Source: Macrostomum hystrix (Eukaryota > Platyhelminthes > Macrostomidae). From it: a stretch of DNA of 64,000 nt. The stretch spans positions 4,199,001 to 4,263,000 of the forward strand of contig CATNEN010000038.1 in the NCBI GenBank assembly GCA_950097015.1, written 5' to 3'. Every line of letters begins with the position of its first letter. Positions within the stretch are counted from its first letter, which is position 1. This document shows positions 24,118 to 43,742 of this stretch, piece after piece. Both the position numbers and the translations under genes were made by a program. The notes under the pieces were generated by a model that searched no databases, was not told the origin of the DNA, and worked only from the letters and a program-made list of their open reading frames with translations.

Positions 24118-25160
24118 TTGGGGTGGGTGCAGATGGTTTGGGTGTCGAACTCTGAGGTGGCTGCAGAGGGATGGGGTGGCTGCAGAGGGATGGGGTGGCT
24201 GCAGCGGGATGGGGTGGCTGCAGCGGGATGTGATCGTGCAGAGAGAGGGTGGCTGCAGAGGGATGGGGTGGTGCAGAGGGATGGGGTGGCTGCAGAGGGA
24301 TGGATCGTGCAGAGGGATGGGGTGGTGCAGAGGGATGGGGTGGCTGCAGAGGGATGGATCGTGCAGAGGGATGGGGTGGTGCAGAGGGATGGGGTGGCTG
24401 CAGAGGGATGGATCGTGCAGAGGGATGGGGTGGTGCAGAGGGATGGGGTGGCTGCAGCGGGATGTGATCGTGCAGAGAGAGGGGTGGCTGCAGAGGGATG
24501 TGATCGTGCAGAGAGAGGGGTGGTGCAGAGGGATGGGGTGGTGCAGAGGGAGGGTGGCTGCAGAGGGAGGGGGTGGCTGCAGAGGGATGGATGGTGCAGA
24601 GGGAGGGGTGGCTGCAGAGGGATGGATGGTGCAGAGGGAGGGGTGGCTGCAGATGGAGGGGGTGGCTGCAGAGGGATGCATGGTGCAGAGGGAGGGGTGG
24701 CTGGAGAGGGAGGGGTGGCTGCGGAGGGAGGGGTGGCTGCAGAGGGATGGATGGTGCAGAGGGAGGGGTGGCTGCAGAGGGAGGGGGTGGCTGCAGATGG
24801 AGGGGGTGGCTGCAGAGGGATGGATGGTGCAGAGGGATGGATGGTGCAGAGGGATGGATGGTGCAGAGGGATGGATGGTGCAGAGGGATGGATGGTGCAG
24901 AGGGATGGATGGTGCAGAGGGATGGATGGTGCAGAGGGATGGATGGTGCAGAGGGATGGATGGTGCAGAGGGATGGATGGTGCAGAGGGAGGGGTGGCTG
25001 CAGAGGGAGGGGGTGGCTGCAGATGGAGAGGGGTAATGCAGAGGGAGGGGGTGGTGCAGAGGGAGGGGTGGCTGCAGAGGGATGCATGGAGCAGAGGGAG
25101 GGGTGGCTGGAGAGGGAGGGGTGGCTGCAGAGGGATGGATAGTGCAGAGGGAGTAGGACA
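24118..25160. repeat. Complex 14-19-bp minisatellite between ceramidase and MELK
   Basis: About 60 short purine-rich units mix GGTGCAGAGGGATGGAT, GGTGGCTGCAGAGGGA and GGTGGCTGCAGATGGAG. A 17-bp GGTGCAGAGGGATGGAT run is homogeneous at about 24820-24980. All six frames are open for hundreds of codons; I regard none as a gene. Confidence 0.95.
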
Positions 25161-25917
25161 CGGGTGGTATTTCAAATACCCACATTTTATATTCTGTATC
25201 TTCGAATATATTCAACCAATCGCCATGAAATTCAGAACACGGGCAATGAAGTTCCGCTCTATCCGATGAAACAACTTCCAAAATCACAAAACATCGGCAG
25301 CGTCGGGGTGTCTCGTGGCCAAAACAAGCAATGCAGGCAATTTTCTTTTATACAAAATTGAGCTTTCACTGCCCTTTTCTCAACACCGACCACCTGTGAT
25401 TGAGAGAGTCAGAAAAAATGAGCCGTAAAAGAAAAAATAAAGAATCGGATTTTGTAGTGTTTTGTTGAGTACTTTTAGTTATTTAAAATACCTAAAGATA
25501 AGCAGTAAGTTTATTAATTGCAATACATGTGGTATAAAACGAAGTAGAATAGGTTCAAAGCTTCAAAGTTAAGATTGCTCCGGGTTCTGAGAAGCACCAT
25601 AGGGTAAGCAAGTTTTGTGTATAACACAATCGAAAATAAAATGCACAGAACAGTTCTGGACACTAATTATTCGGCTGAAAAAAATTAAGTAGAAAATTAT
25701 TGATATAAGCCTCAGAGGGACCTTTAAACTATAAAAGAATAAATAGTATAATATGCAGACAATTGCAAATGCAAGTTCAGTTAGGGCAAAGTGTCGACCA
25801 GCTGTCAGACCAGAAGTTCCTTGAACGATAAAGCAATCATGCATTATACATACAGGTGTGCGTCGTATTTACGTCATATAAAAAGACGTTGCTTTTACTA
25901 TCTATAGTCCGCACATT
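25161..25917. other. AT-rich spacer, no gene seen
   Basis: Nothing recognisable. Confidence 0.4.
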
Positions 25918-26232
25918 GGGTGTACATTATGCAAAGTACATCGAATGTACATCATGCAAGGTACATCGAATGTACATCATGCAAGGTACATCGAATGTAC
26001 ATAATGCAAAGTACATCGAATGTACATCATGCAAGGTACATCGAATGTACATAATGCAACGTACATCGAATGTACATAATGCAACGTACATCGAATGTAC
26101 ATAATGCAAAGTACATCGAATGTACATAATGCAACGTACATCGAATGTACATAATGCAACGTACATCGAATGTACATAATGCAAAGTACATCGAATGTAC
26201 ATTATACAACGTGCATCGAATGTACATTAGGC
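25918..26232. repeat. 25-bp array with a palindromic core
   Basis: About 12 copies built on GTACATCGAATGTACATAAT. Each contains the perfect dyad GTACATCGAATGTAC (6-bp arms, 3-bp centre). The array lies in the spacer about 265 bases beyond the MELK stop codon. Confidence 0.95.
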
Positions 26233-26235
26233 AAA

Positions 26236-26496
26236 TGCACAACAAACAATTTAAATTAAATGCGTATTACGCCGAAAAAGTGGTTTAAATCGCAAGTCAA
26301 GTTTGAGCAGTAGAAAAAAAGATAATTCAAAGTAGCAAGCAAGACATTTCAAACGTTAGACAGTTTAGCAGGACAAGAACATACAGATCAATCTACTGAA
26401 CTATCCAATAATATAACACAAAAGCTTAGCCGATAGACAAACAAAAATAGAAATAAAAAATACTTAAATGAACAACTAGAACAAAAGAGACGCAGG
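26236..26496 (-). other. Presumed 3' untranslated region of MELK
   Basis: AT-rich sequence following the MELK stop. I found no canonical AATAAA on the minus strand here. Confidence 0.35.
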
Positions 26497-35284
<8,788 letters not shown>

Positions 35285-35411
35285 AAGCGCTACACATTCT
35301 ATTTGGCTTCAGCCGATATATAAGTAGCACATGCAGAGCCAAACGCGATTACATAATATGGTAGCATGAGAGAGAGAGAGAACGCTATAGCATGCAGTAC
35401 ATCTAGACTGG
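35285..35411. repeat. Direct repeat, left copy (probable LTR remnant)
   Basis: 127 bp almost identical to 37922-38047. It contains AGCCGATATATAAGTAGCAC (TATA-like on the plus strand) and a GAGAGA run. The two copies flank the decayed Ty3-type pol. Confidence 0.8.
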
Positions 35412-35644
35412 CAAAATATTCTTTTTGCATCAAGCAGAAATCAAAAGGAATAGAATCGTTAATTATAGTTTTCACGCACAAAACGCAGAGCATAAAACAA
35501 CTCAAAAAATCATTAGCATTTCAAATCAAATCAAAATCAAATCATGAAAAACAAGTTTTAGCAAAAGCGACCGCAAATAATATTAACAAATGCTCGCAAA
35601 AGAGGCAAAATCTAACATAAAACGTACTGCAATTATAATAGTCT

Positions 35645-37967
35645 TTAAACAGCCAATAAACAGTCACTAAACAGTCCATCACAATCATATTCAGTTATCA
35701 GATCGGTAGCGGGCAGGCAACACGCCCTTTGTGGTCCTGTCGGACCGCCGCGGAAGCTCGCCAGTCTTAGCAGGTGCTCGATCTGCTGCCGTTGCTTCTG
35801 GACTGGTTGTGCCCTCTTGTCTCGCTGCGACGACGTCCTCGCCTCTGGAGTGGCTTGCTGCGGAACCAGGTGAAGGTCCCGACGGTTCCGAACGAGCTCA
35901 CGGCCGTGTTGCGTCTGCACCTGGTAGGAGCACAGAGCCGGATCAGCTTCCACGACGACTGCTGGCTCCCATTTGAAATCTTGACGGTAGCGGACAGCAT
36001 CACCGACGTGCAGTTCTGGTAGAGGTCGGCTATGCTGTTTGTAGTAAGGCTGTTGAACTGCCTGCAGCGGAGCCTTGGAGAACTCGGTTGTCCTGTTCTG
36101 GAGCAATGCTCTGCTGTCTGCTGGCAGCTTCGTCCGAATCAGCCGACCGAACATTAGCTCACTCGGACTAGTGTTGGTTCCACTGATCGGTGACGCCCGA
36201 TATTCCATCAGCGCTACCTCCGGCTGGTCCGATTTCCGCAGAATGCTCTTTGCCACTTTGACTGCCTTCTCAGCCATTCCATTAGACTGCGCATAACCTG
36301 GAGACGATCGCGTGTGTCGGAAACCGAACTCAGCAGCAAACTGAAAACTGAAACTGAACTCAGCAGCAAACTGAAAACTGAAACCGAACTCAGCAGCAAA
36401 CTGAAAACTGAAACCGAACTCAGCAGCAAACTGAAAACTGAAACCGAACTCAGCAGCAAACTGAAAACTGAAACTGAACTCAGCAGGCGTGAACCAAATC
36501 TCGTTTGAAAATTATCTCCAGCGGCTTGTGATCAGTCGTGACTCGAACCACTGGTAGGCCATAGACGTCGACGTAGTCATGAAATTTTTTGCAAGCAATC
36601 ACGACAGCCAGCGTCTCCTTCTCAATCTGGGCATAATTTTTCTGCGTCGAAGTCAAAGCTGCGGAGTTATACGCGACAGGCTGTCCATTCTGTAGCAGCG
36701 CACTACCAACTCCAACAGATGAACTGTCGACTTGCACAGTAGGATCAAACAGCCCTAACACGGGTGCTTGCGTCAATACTTCTTTCAGCTTCTCAAAAGC
36801 TTTTTGCTGCCTTTCCTACCAGTCGAACAGCACACCTTTCTTTAAAAGCGAGCGAAGTGGATCCGTCAGGTCTGACGCTTTCGGAATGAATTTGCCGAGG
36901 TAGGTGGCCATGCACAGCAGCCGCATCACCGCCTGCTTGTCCTCGGGCACTGGAAGCTCCTGGATTGCTTTCACCTTAACAGGGTCTGGCATCACTCCAT
37001 CAGAAGAGATCACATGCATGACCGACATAGTTGACAGACGAGACGCCAACCCTCAACTTCCTGCGATTAAGCTTCAAATTCACTCTTCGAGCCTCGTTGA
37101 GGACCTTCAATAGTGGTCGTGCTCCTCGCGCGTCTTCCCCAGACCAGCATGTCGTCAACAATGACCTCAGCCCAGCTGCTGAAGATCTTGCTAAGCTCAC
37201 GTTGATAAGCTTCGGGAGCATCGATTGTTCCAGGGGGCAGTCGCACAAACTTGTACCTGCCCCATGGGGTGTTGAAGGTACACAGTTCCGAGCATTTTTC
37301 ATGGAGTCTGATTTGCCAAAATTAAGCCAGTCTTTGCATCTAGAACCGTGAAAAACTTGGCTCCTGGGATTCGCGCTATAACTTGCTCCACCGTCGTCAT
37401 TGGGTAGTGAGCGCGCTTAATGGCCTTGTTAAGATGCGTTGGATCTATGCAGAGCCGCAGACTACCATCGGGCTTGTGAACCGTGACCAGAGAATTAACC
37501 CAGTCAGTAGGCTCCGCAACTTTCACTATGACTCCAAGCGATTCCATACGCTGCAACTCCTCTTGAACCTTCTCTTGCAAGGCAAACGGGATCTTTCGAG
37601 GCGCGTTGACTACCGGCATGACACGATCATCCAGGGTGAAAGAATGCACGTACGGCAGGCAGCCTAACTTTTCATCGAATAGGTCAGCGAATTCCTTAAG
37701 TACAAAGTTCTCATCGATACATGGTTGCCGACGGTCAACCTCAACACGTCGGACAAGGTCCAATGCACTCAGCGCTGAAAGGCCCAGGATGCCCTGCTTC
37801 ACATCGGACACCATGAACTCCAGCTCAGATGACTTGTCCTGCACCTTCACCATCAGCCTGCACTTCTCAAGAAACGGAATGCGCGCTCCGCCAAAGGCAG
37901 TCAGAACTGTTCGAGTTACACAAGCGCTACACATTCTATTTGGCTTCAGCCGATATAAAAGTAGCAC
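35645..37967 (-). pseudogene. Decayed Ty3/gypsy-type retrotransposon pol fragment
   Basis: Minus-strand frames give, in order, a protease-linked segment and the start of reverse transcriptase (37967-37299), the catalytic palm with an I-V-D-D box (codons near 37151-37165), the connection region (37049-36816), an RNase H-like segment (36776-36480) and the integrase C-terminal part with the conserved SPGYAQSNG (near 36280-36310). Breaks: frame changes in reverse transcriptase around 37300 and 37130, an in-frame TAG at 36816-36818, and loss of gag and most of the integrase core. A 30-bp tandem repeat sits in the remaining integrase. It lies between 126-bp direct repeats. It is a dead copy and no envelope-like gene is seen. 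Confidence 0.85.
36319..36486. repeat. 30-bp repeat expanded within the integrase remnant
   Basis: About 5.5 copies containing GAACTCAGCAGCAAACTGAA. On the minus strand the unit is ten codons long and repeats FAAEFGF-like residues that precede the conserved SPGY motif of integrase. The array therefore arose from coding sequence and kept its frame. Confidence 0.9.
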
Positions 37968-38047
37968 ACGCAGAGCCAGACGCGATTACATAATATGGTA
38001 ACATGAGAGAGAGAGAGAGAACGCTATAGCATGTACACCTAGACTGG
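37922..38047. repeat. Direct repeat, right copy (probable LTR remnant)
   Basis: Near-identical to 35285-35411, with a TATAAAAG in place of TATATAAG. It overlaps the 5' end of the remaining pol frame, so an internal deletion must have brought them together. Confidence 0.8.
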
Positions 38048-38433
38048 TGTACAAACTTGTGCACAGACGCTATACTCATGACAGTTGGTAAGACTAATGC
38101 TAACTTAATTCATGGTTAATGCTAGTCTGTCAATATTAAAATAAATATGCGGGTAATCCTTATTTGGATGGTAATGGTAATGGCGCCACAAAAAAAGAAT
38201 GGTAAACCACAAAACATAGGTTAGCTTTCCGTTCTCAGGTACACGTATCATAGCTTTTGATGGTAGTTATCAATGGACTATTCTGGAATTCCTAATGCTA
38301 TAGATTGGTATATTTATTGTCATTGAATAAATACATGAAATGTGTAATTTTATTACACTATTTTACCTCCTATTTTGAACAAAGTCTTGTTCAAAAGAAA
38401 CAAACAAAACTTCAATTCAAACACTTTAAGAAA
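38048..38433. other. AT-rich spacer, no gene seen
   Basis: Between the Ty3 remnant and the palindromic element; nothing recognisable. Confidence 0.4.
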
Positions 38434-38586
38434 TGTATAATATTCCCCATTTATTTTGTTGTCTAACGGGCAAAAGCAAGAGGTGCCTTGTTTATTGACG
38501 GAGGCGAAGCCGAGGTCAATGAGTGAGATACCGAGTGCTTTTATTGGCCCTAGACAACTAAATGAGTGGGGAATATTCATGTATCC
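38434..38586. mobile_element. Palindromic MITE-like element
   Basis: Ends AATATTCCCCA (38439-38450) and its complement TGGGGAATATT (38567-38577), then matching GTTGTCTA / TAGACAAC, and a central dyad of GGCGAAGCC set in TTGAC...GTCAA. The whole 150 bp can fold back on itself. It is non-coding. The class is unknown; target duplications are not clear. Confidence 0.7.
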
Positions 38587-39034
38587 CTAACTTGAAACGG
38601 GCAAACGGACGAGGTCAGAAAATTTATTGATTCGTTCGCTCGTTTAATTCAGTTTGTCTATGGTTGTGTTATAGTTCTGTGTTATAGTTAATTTATTTGC
38701 ATCGATGCAAATAGTGCAAATAAATTAAAAGCTTAAAAAGATAGACAACTGCCCGGGTCAAGTGGGGGATACATATCAGCGCTTGCGGAAATTCAGTTCA
38801 AACAAAGTCCCTTTCTATTGAAACAGAAGAAATTCAATTCAGACTGTCTATGGCCAAATTACCAAGCATTAATTAATGGCCATTGTAAAATGCGAATTAG
38901 TCTCTGACTTTTGGCCATAGACATCCATTTACTGCACGCTTTTTTATTTTCATCGGAAAAATCGAAGGACTGCCATAGACATACGAGTATATGTAAGACC
39001 TGAGCGCAGTTAGAAGACGACTTCCAGCGATACC
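38587..39034. other. Spacer upstream of the recombinase pseudogene
   Basis: AT-rich. Phrases such as GTCTATGG/CCATAGAC recur several times. No gene is seen. Confidence 0.4.
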
Positions 39035-40514
39035 ATGGCTTCGTCAGCTAAGCGTATTTATTACGTTGACTATAAGAAACTGCCTGAAGAAGCCATATCT
39101 GGAATGTCATCTTCACATATTGATATTATCCTACAACAGCAAACCGAAGAGCGCTTTGCTGAAAAACAAATCGAGCAACCTGCAAATGTGGACGACCACT
39201 TTGTGCTGCCGGACGATGTTGCAACTGTGGACGAGTTTGTGCTGCCGGATGATATTGACATTGACGGCATGTTCGACAGTTTGCCGAGCGTTGAAGATCT
39301 AGAGAAATCGATAGACGAGCTAGAAGAGAGTGTGACGAGTGCCGGTACCAGACGTCAGACTGATACATACGTGAAAAAGCTGGTGGACTTCATAGCTTCG
39401 ACACCGTCGTTGAATATTGACTTGATGACGGCTGAGCCGGAGAAGGTCAATCGTGTCCTCCGATTATTCTATGGCACGGCACGTAAGACTGACGGCGGAT
39501 ATTATTCGCCAGCATCGCTAATCTGCATCGTGCAGCTAATGTCCGCTACATGATGCGAGCCAGGCAGCTAAACATCATTGAGGGCGATGCTTTCTATTCT
39601 GCAAACGCGACATTGAAGGCAATGGCGAGGAAGTTTATTTCCGATGGCGGTCGCGCGAAGCATTTCCAAGCTATTGAAGTGGAAGACATGGAGAAGTTAT
39701 CTCGATACTTTGTCAGACAGTCTCCGACGGCTTTGCTGCACGAGATTTAATACAGCCTGATTTACTACTTCGGAAATCGCGGTAGAGAATGGCTAAGAGG
39801 TCTGAAGGAAGACAGCTTCGTTTTCGAGACGATGTCTGATGGGAAGCGTGCAGTGCGCCTGTTGGCTGGTTAAGTGAAGAATGTAGGCAACACACTCGGT
39901 CGGGACGCATGTGACGATGTAAAGGAGTCGCTGATGATCGAGACTGCTGAAAGTGTCCTGTACAAGCTCTCTTGATGTATCTAGAGAAATTGCGCGAGTC
40001 GTTGCCATCCACCTCAACCTCAACGAGTACTGCACCGTTTTTTCTGAAACCCAAAACAACCAGGTGGAAGAACTCTAACTGGTATTTCGCGTCACAAGCG
40101 ATTGGTGTTAATACCCTAGCAACCATGATGTCCAAATTGTCTGAGGCTGCCGGTTTGAGCAAGCGTTACACGGCCCATTGCATACGCCCTACCGTCATCA
40201 AGGAGTTGTCTGGTGCTGGGATGTCAACGAATGCTGACATCTGTAAAGTGACTGGCCACAAGCAAGTGAAGACAGTAGAACGATATCTGCAATTCGGAAG
40301 CAGACGAACGTCCGAGATGCGGGCTATGTGCAACTCATTGCACTCATCGCTTCATGAAGCCAATGCTTCGAACGGCCCCGATCGATTGAAGATGTGTCAG
40401 CCAGCGGAGCACGATGTTTCGAACAGTGGTAGTTCGACCGAGCCTCGGCATGTTATCTTCAATCTCAACTTTAATGGAAACGTGAGTGGGTGCACCTTTA
40501 ATTTAACGAAATGA
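39035..40514 (+). pseudogene. Crypton-type tyrosine recombinase, broken
   Basis: The N-terminal frame (39035-39553) is acidic and ends in a segment that I recall from Crypton/ZMYM-type recombinase domains (KTDGGYYSPASL). A frameshift near 39530 moves the reading to the frame of 39550-39750, then stops at 39748, 39871 and 39973 interrupt it. The C-terminal frame (39972-40514) holds tyrosine-recombinase signatures: HCIRPTVIKELSGAG (H-x-x-R), VTGHK (His) and VERY (candidate nucleophile Tyr); FGNRGREW around 39770 would be the first Arg box. These are DNA transposons that move as circles, and animals have domesticated several. This copy is dead unless the breaks are assembly errors. The domain call is from memory of motifs. 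Confidence 0.75.
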
Positions 40515-40960
40515 TTGCAGCTGCACAATAGCAAATGATTTGACACCAATAAGATCTTAAAATTACGAGCTATTTCGATACTGACGAAAGTACAAGTAAT
40601 TAATGTGTTATATCGTTGTCCTGTTGAATTTTTTATGTATGATTGACACTAAGTTTTGAGTGCTGATAACGTCTTGGCTCGAGTGCGCGCGAAAGACCTA
40701 ATTCTGCCCGACGGTTTTAAGAGTCAAGAAAGCACGTCTGGTAATTTTTCATGTTAGATAAGAAAGCTCGACAAAAGTCGCTTTTAAATTCTCGTAAGTG
40801 CGCCGCAGTTAGGCATAACAAAAGCATACGTGAAGCACCGACAACTGCATGCAGATAAGCAAACTATATTAAGTTAACTGTGATTACTATAAAACAAAAA
40901 GTAAATTAGTGAAGCAGCTATTTCAGTTCAAATCGTAATCGACCTGCGTATGGTTTTGGC
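40515..40960. other. 5' flank of the methyltransferase-like gene
   Basis: No gene is seen. A GCTATTTCAG acceptor-like site ends near 40926, about 35 bases before the ATG. Confidence 0.4.
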
Positions 40961-42121
40961 ATGTGTCGGATACTAAGAAAATATGCCGTGTTAACTGCAG
41001 CAGTCACTAATGCAGTCATACTGGTCATAATTATAACCATCAGCATTCAATCATCGCAAAATAAACCGATTCGGCGAAGTATGCAAAAACTATTGAGACT
41101 CCGCTATTCATCAGACCTGGATGATCTGCTGTCGGTGCAGGCAGCCTCGATTCCCATATCAGCCACAATCTGTCCCGGCTACTGGGAGCTCAGGGGCATC
41201 AACTTTCAACACCCGGCTCTCGCGGAGCTGCTGTGCAATAACCAGGTCGCCTACAGCATGACGGCAAATAAGTATCCGCCCTGTGAGATCAGCGAAAGCC
41301 TGCCGCCTCAGCTCCTGAGCAAGCTCAATCAAACGGCCGTCCGAACTTTCCTTAGGAGTTCCTTGACAGGGAGTTCAATCCCGATCTACACCTACCCGAT
41401 CGGAGACCTCGTGTCGCAGATCGTGATTCGGACGCACAACTGGGAGAAGGAGCAAGTGGCTTTCACTCTGTCGATAGCCAAGAAGTTCCCCGCCGGATCT
41501 GTCACCTTCATGGACATCGGCTGCAACATCGGTGTCTACACGTTGCAGGCGCGAGAGGCCAATATTTTCACTGTGGCTGTGGACGCCAACCTAAGGAACC
41601 TAATGAGGATTCGAATGTCCGCAAATGACATGCATGGCTGGCTCTCGGACTCAAAACTGAAGCTGATTTGGATGTACTTCCATAGAACCGTGTCATTGCA
41701 GTACCTAAATTTTGATGGCACAAAGTGCAATGTTGGCGGAGCTAAGTCCAGCAAGGATGTCATAACTGACACGATCCCCGTGATGACCGGCCAGGCCGAC
41801 GACCTCCTGAGCAGCGTCGCTACGGACCTGGTTGTCATGAAGATTGACATCGAGACTAGCGAGCACATCTTCTTCTCCACTGGCGAGCGGCTTTTCAATG
41901 AGAGAAAGATCGTGGCAGTCCAGATGGAGTTCTTCCGACCCAACGCCACAATGCCCACCTCCATGTCGCCCTCCTTCAACAAGATTGTCCACTTCTTCAC
42001 CGAGCGACGCTACACCCTGTTTCGAATCGGCAGCTTAACGCAGCCGGTAAATCTGAAGGTGGCCACGCGAATTTGGGACGGCATCTGGGTCAGGAATGAC
42101 TATTTGAAGCAATTACTGTAA
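40961..42121 (+). CDS. FkbM-type methyltransferase, membrane-anchored, single exon, 386 aa
   Basis: Intronless frame from ATG to TAA. Residues 11-29 form one hydrophobic segment near the N-terminus, preceded by basic residues, which suggests a type II membrane protein with a luminal or extracellular catalytic part. Residues 184-191 (MDIGCNIG) are SAM motif I and AVDAN (206-210) is the acidic motif II position. LVVMKIDIETSEHIFF with VQMEF further on matches the FkbM layout. The substrate is unknown; the family methylates small molecules or sugars. A methyltransferase-like protein without activity cannot be excluded. The lack of introns contrasts with the intron-rich neighbours and could reflect retroposition, though no poly(A) tract is seen. 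An AATAAA follows at 42211. Confidence 0.8.
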   Translation: MCRILRKYAVLTAAVTNAVILVIIITISIQSSQNKPIRRSMQKLLRLRYSSDLDDLLSVQAASIPISATICPGYWELRGINFQHPALAELLCNNQVAYSMTANKYPPCEISESLPPQLLSKLNQTAVRTFLRSSLTGSSIPIYTYPIGDLVSQIVIRTHNWEKEQVAFTLSIAKKFPAGSVTFMDIGCNIGVYTLQAREANIFTVAVDANLRNLMRIRMSANDMHGWLSDSKLKLIWMYFHRTVSLQYLNFDGTKCNVGGAKSSKDVITDTIPVMTGQADDLLSSVATDLVVMKIDIETSEHIFFSTGERLFNERKIVAVQMEFFRPNATMPTSMSPSFNKIVHFFTERRYTLFRIGSLTQPVNLKVATRIWDGIWVRNDYLKQLL

Positions 42122-42210
42122 TTTACTGAGTTAATGTAGGCATTGCACACGAGACTATATGGTAGCCGAACTTCAACCTGTACTTGCATCGTTGGGGCCT
42201 GGTGACTAGG

Positions 42211-42216
42211 AATAAA
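42211..42216 (+). terminator. Poly(A) signal AATAAA of the FkbM-type gene
   Basis: 90 bases after the TAA stop. Confidence 0.65.
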
Positions 42217-43079
42217 TACGAGTACTAATCCTATAAGTACGTAGACTGTCTCTATCTGGACACCCTGTGCATAAGTTCTTTCTCTTGCCGAACCGTCCAC
42301 TCCCTGTGAACACATCGCATAGGTGTGATTACTATGCAATGAACCTTCTCCAGCCAGTTATTTTAGTTTTCCCGTGATGCAAACAGTCCTATTAAGTGTT
42401 TTCAGAATCACTGTACGAGCGTAGCAAGCTTATTGTATCTTGTTAGTTATCTTTTTTACATTTATTTTGTTCTTCAGTAATCGTTTTAATATAGAAGAGA
42501 ATGACAGTTTTGTAATTTATGTTGTTCAGGACAGTTAGTTATACTTATTACTTATGATGTGCTGTAGCCTGCTGAGCAGCCTCCGGGCAATCTGAGGAGT
42601 CAGCGCTGCCATGGTTCGGAAGAAGACTGGCAGAATATCGCTCAAATGCTCCTACTATGAGTAGAGCACAGTCCGAAGAATACACGGGATGGCGTTTGCA
42701 TCGTGGTAGTTCACTTCGTGTACCCTAGTCATGCACCTAGGCTAGTTGAAGTTGAAGTTGAAGTTTGAAACTTGACGCTTTAGCTTGAGCTAGCTATCTG
42801 CGTTAAACTCTCCTTGAGTTTAGTCCGAGTGACGAAATCACGCTATTTTTTGGCTACGTCTGAGATTCCTTAAGACTTAGAAAATTCCCAGTCCCTGAAC
42901 AAATTTTTACGAGAAAAATTAGCAATCCCAAGCCTGACTACCCGGTTGCTCCACTGCTAGGAAGCATCAGTGTTGAGGCCGGTCTTAGCCTTAGAGTCTG
43001 TTTTTGTCATTTTACCAATTGTGTGTGCTACGCTACCACAGATACAACACTTACTTACTCCTCCGGCGCGCCTTTTAAG
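42217..43079. other. Spacer, no gene seen
   Basis: Contains a short GTTGAA triplet run near 42747-42768. Nothing else is recognised. Confidence 0.4.
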
Positions 43080-43455
43080 GGTGCTACTTTGGGGGCGTCA
43101 CTACTACATGGGGGCGCCACAACAACATGTGGGCGCCACTACCATATGGGCGCGCCACTACCACTACTACATGTGGGCGCCACTACCACATGGGGGCGCC
43201 ACAACAACATGAGCGCGCCACTACCACATGGGGGCGCCACAACAACATGAGCGCGCCACTACCACATGGGGGCGCCACAACAACATGAGCATGAGCGCGC
43301 CACTACCACATGGGGGCGCCACAACAACATGGGGGCGCCACTACCACATGGGGGCGCCACAACAACATGGGGGCGCCACTACCATATGGGGGCGCCACAA
43401 CAACATGGGGGCGCCACTACCATATGGGCGCGCCACTACAACATGGGGGCGCCAC
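43080..43455. repeat. ~19-22-bp GC-rich array with GGCGCC cores upstream of the pseudokinase
   Basis: About 18 units of CATGGGGGCGCCACTACCA and CATGGGGGCGCCACAACAA. Each holds the self-complementary GGCGCC, some the longer GGGCGCGCC. The array ends about 290 bases before the pseudokinase ATG. Confidence 0.95.
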
Positions 43456-43742
43456 ATGGTTTCGTCAGCCGATTAGGGGGAGCCACGGCCTCCCTTGCCC
43501 CAGCGCCCAAAATTCGTTTTTCTTCTAAATATTGCATACGGTTTGTCTGTTTATGTCAGTAGGTAAATTCCTTATCACTTTGAACATAGCTCTTCCTGCC
43601 ATAGACAATGAGGGAATATGAGTTCATCTCAGAGGTTATAAAAATCATCGATGCAAAGACTAAGATACAAAAATCAAACGTGCAGAGGATTAGAAAACTA
43701 TTTCTACCCATCGTTGTTGAGATTTTATCCATATAGTCAGCC

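Noticed and set aside
24038-25287. Six overlapping frames of 330-390 codons
   Set aside because: Short-unit satellite; every frame is open, so openness carries no information.
35645-37967. Endogenous retrovirus with envelope
   Set aside because: Only pol pieces of Ty3 type are seen; no envelope-like frame, and the reading frame is broken in several places.
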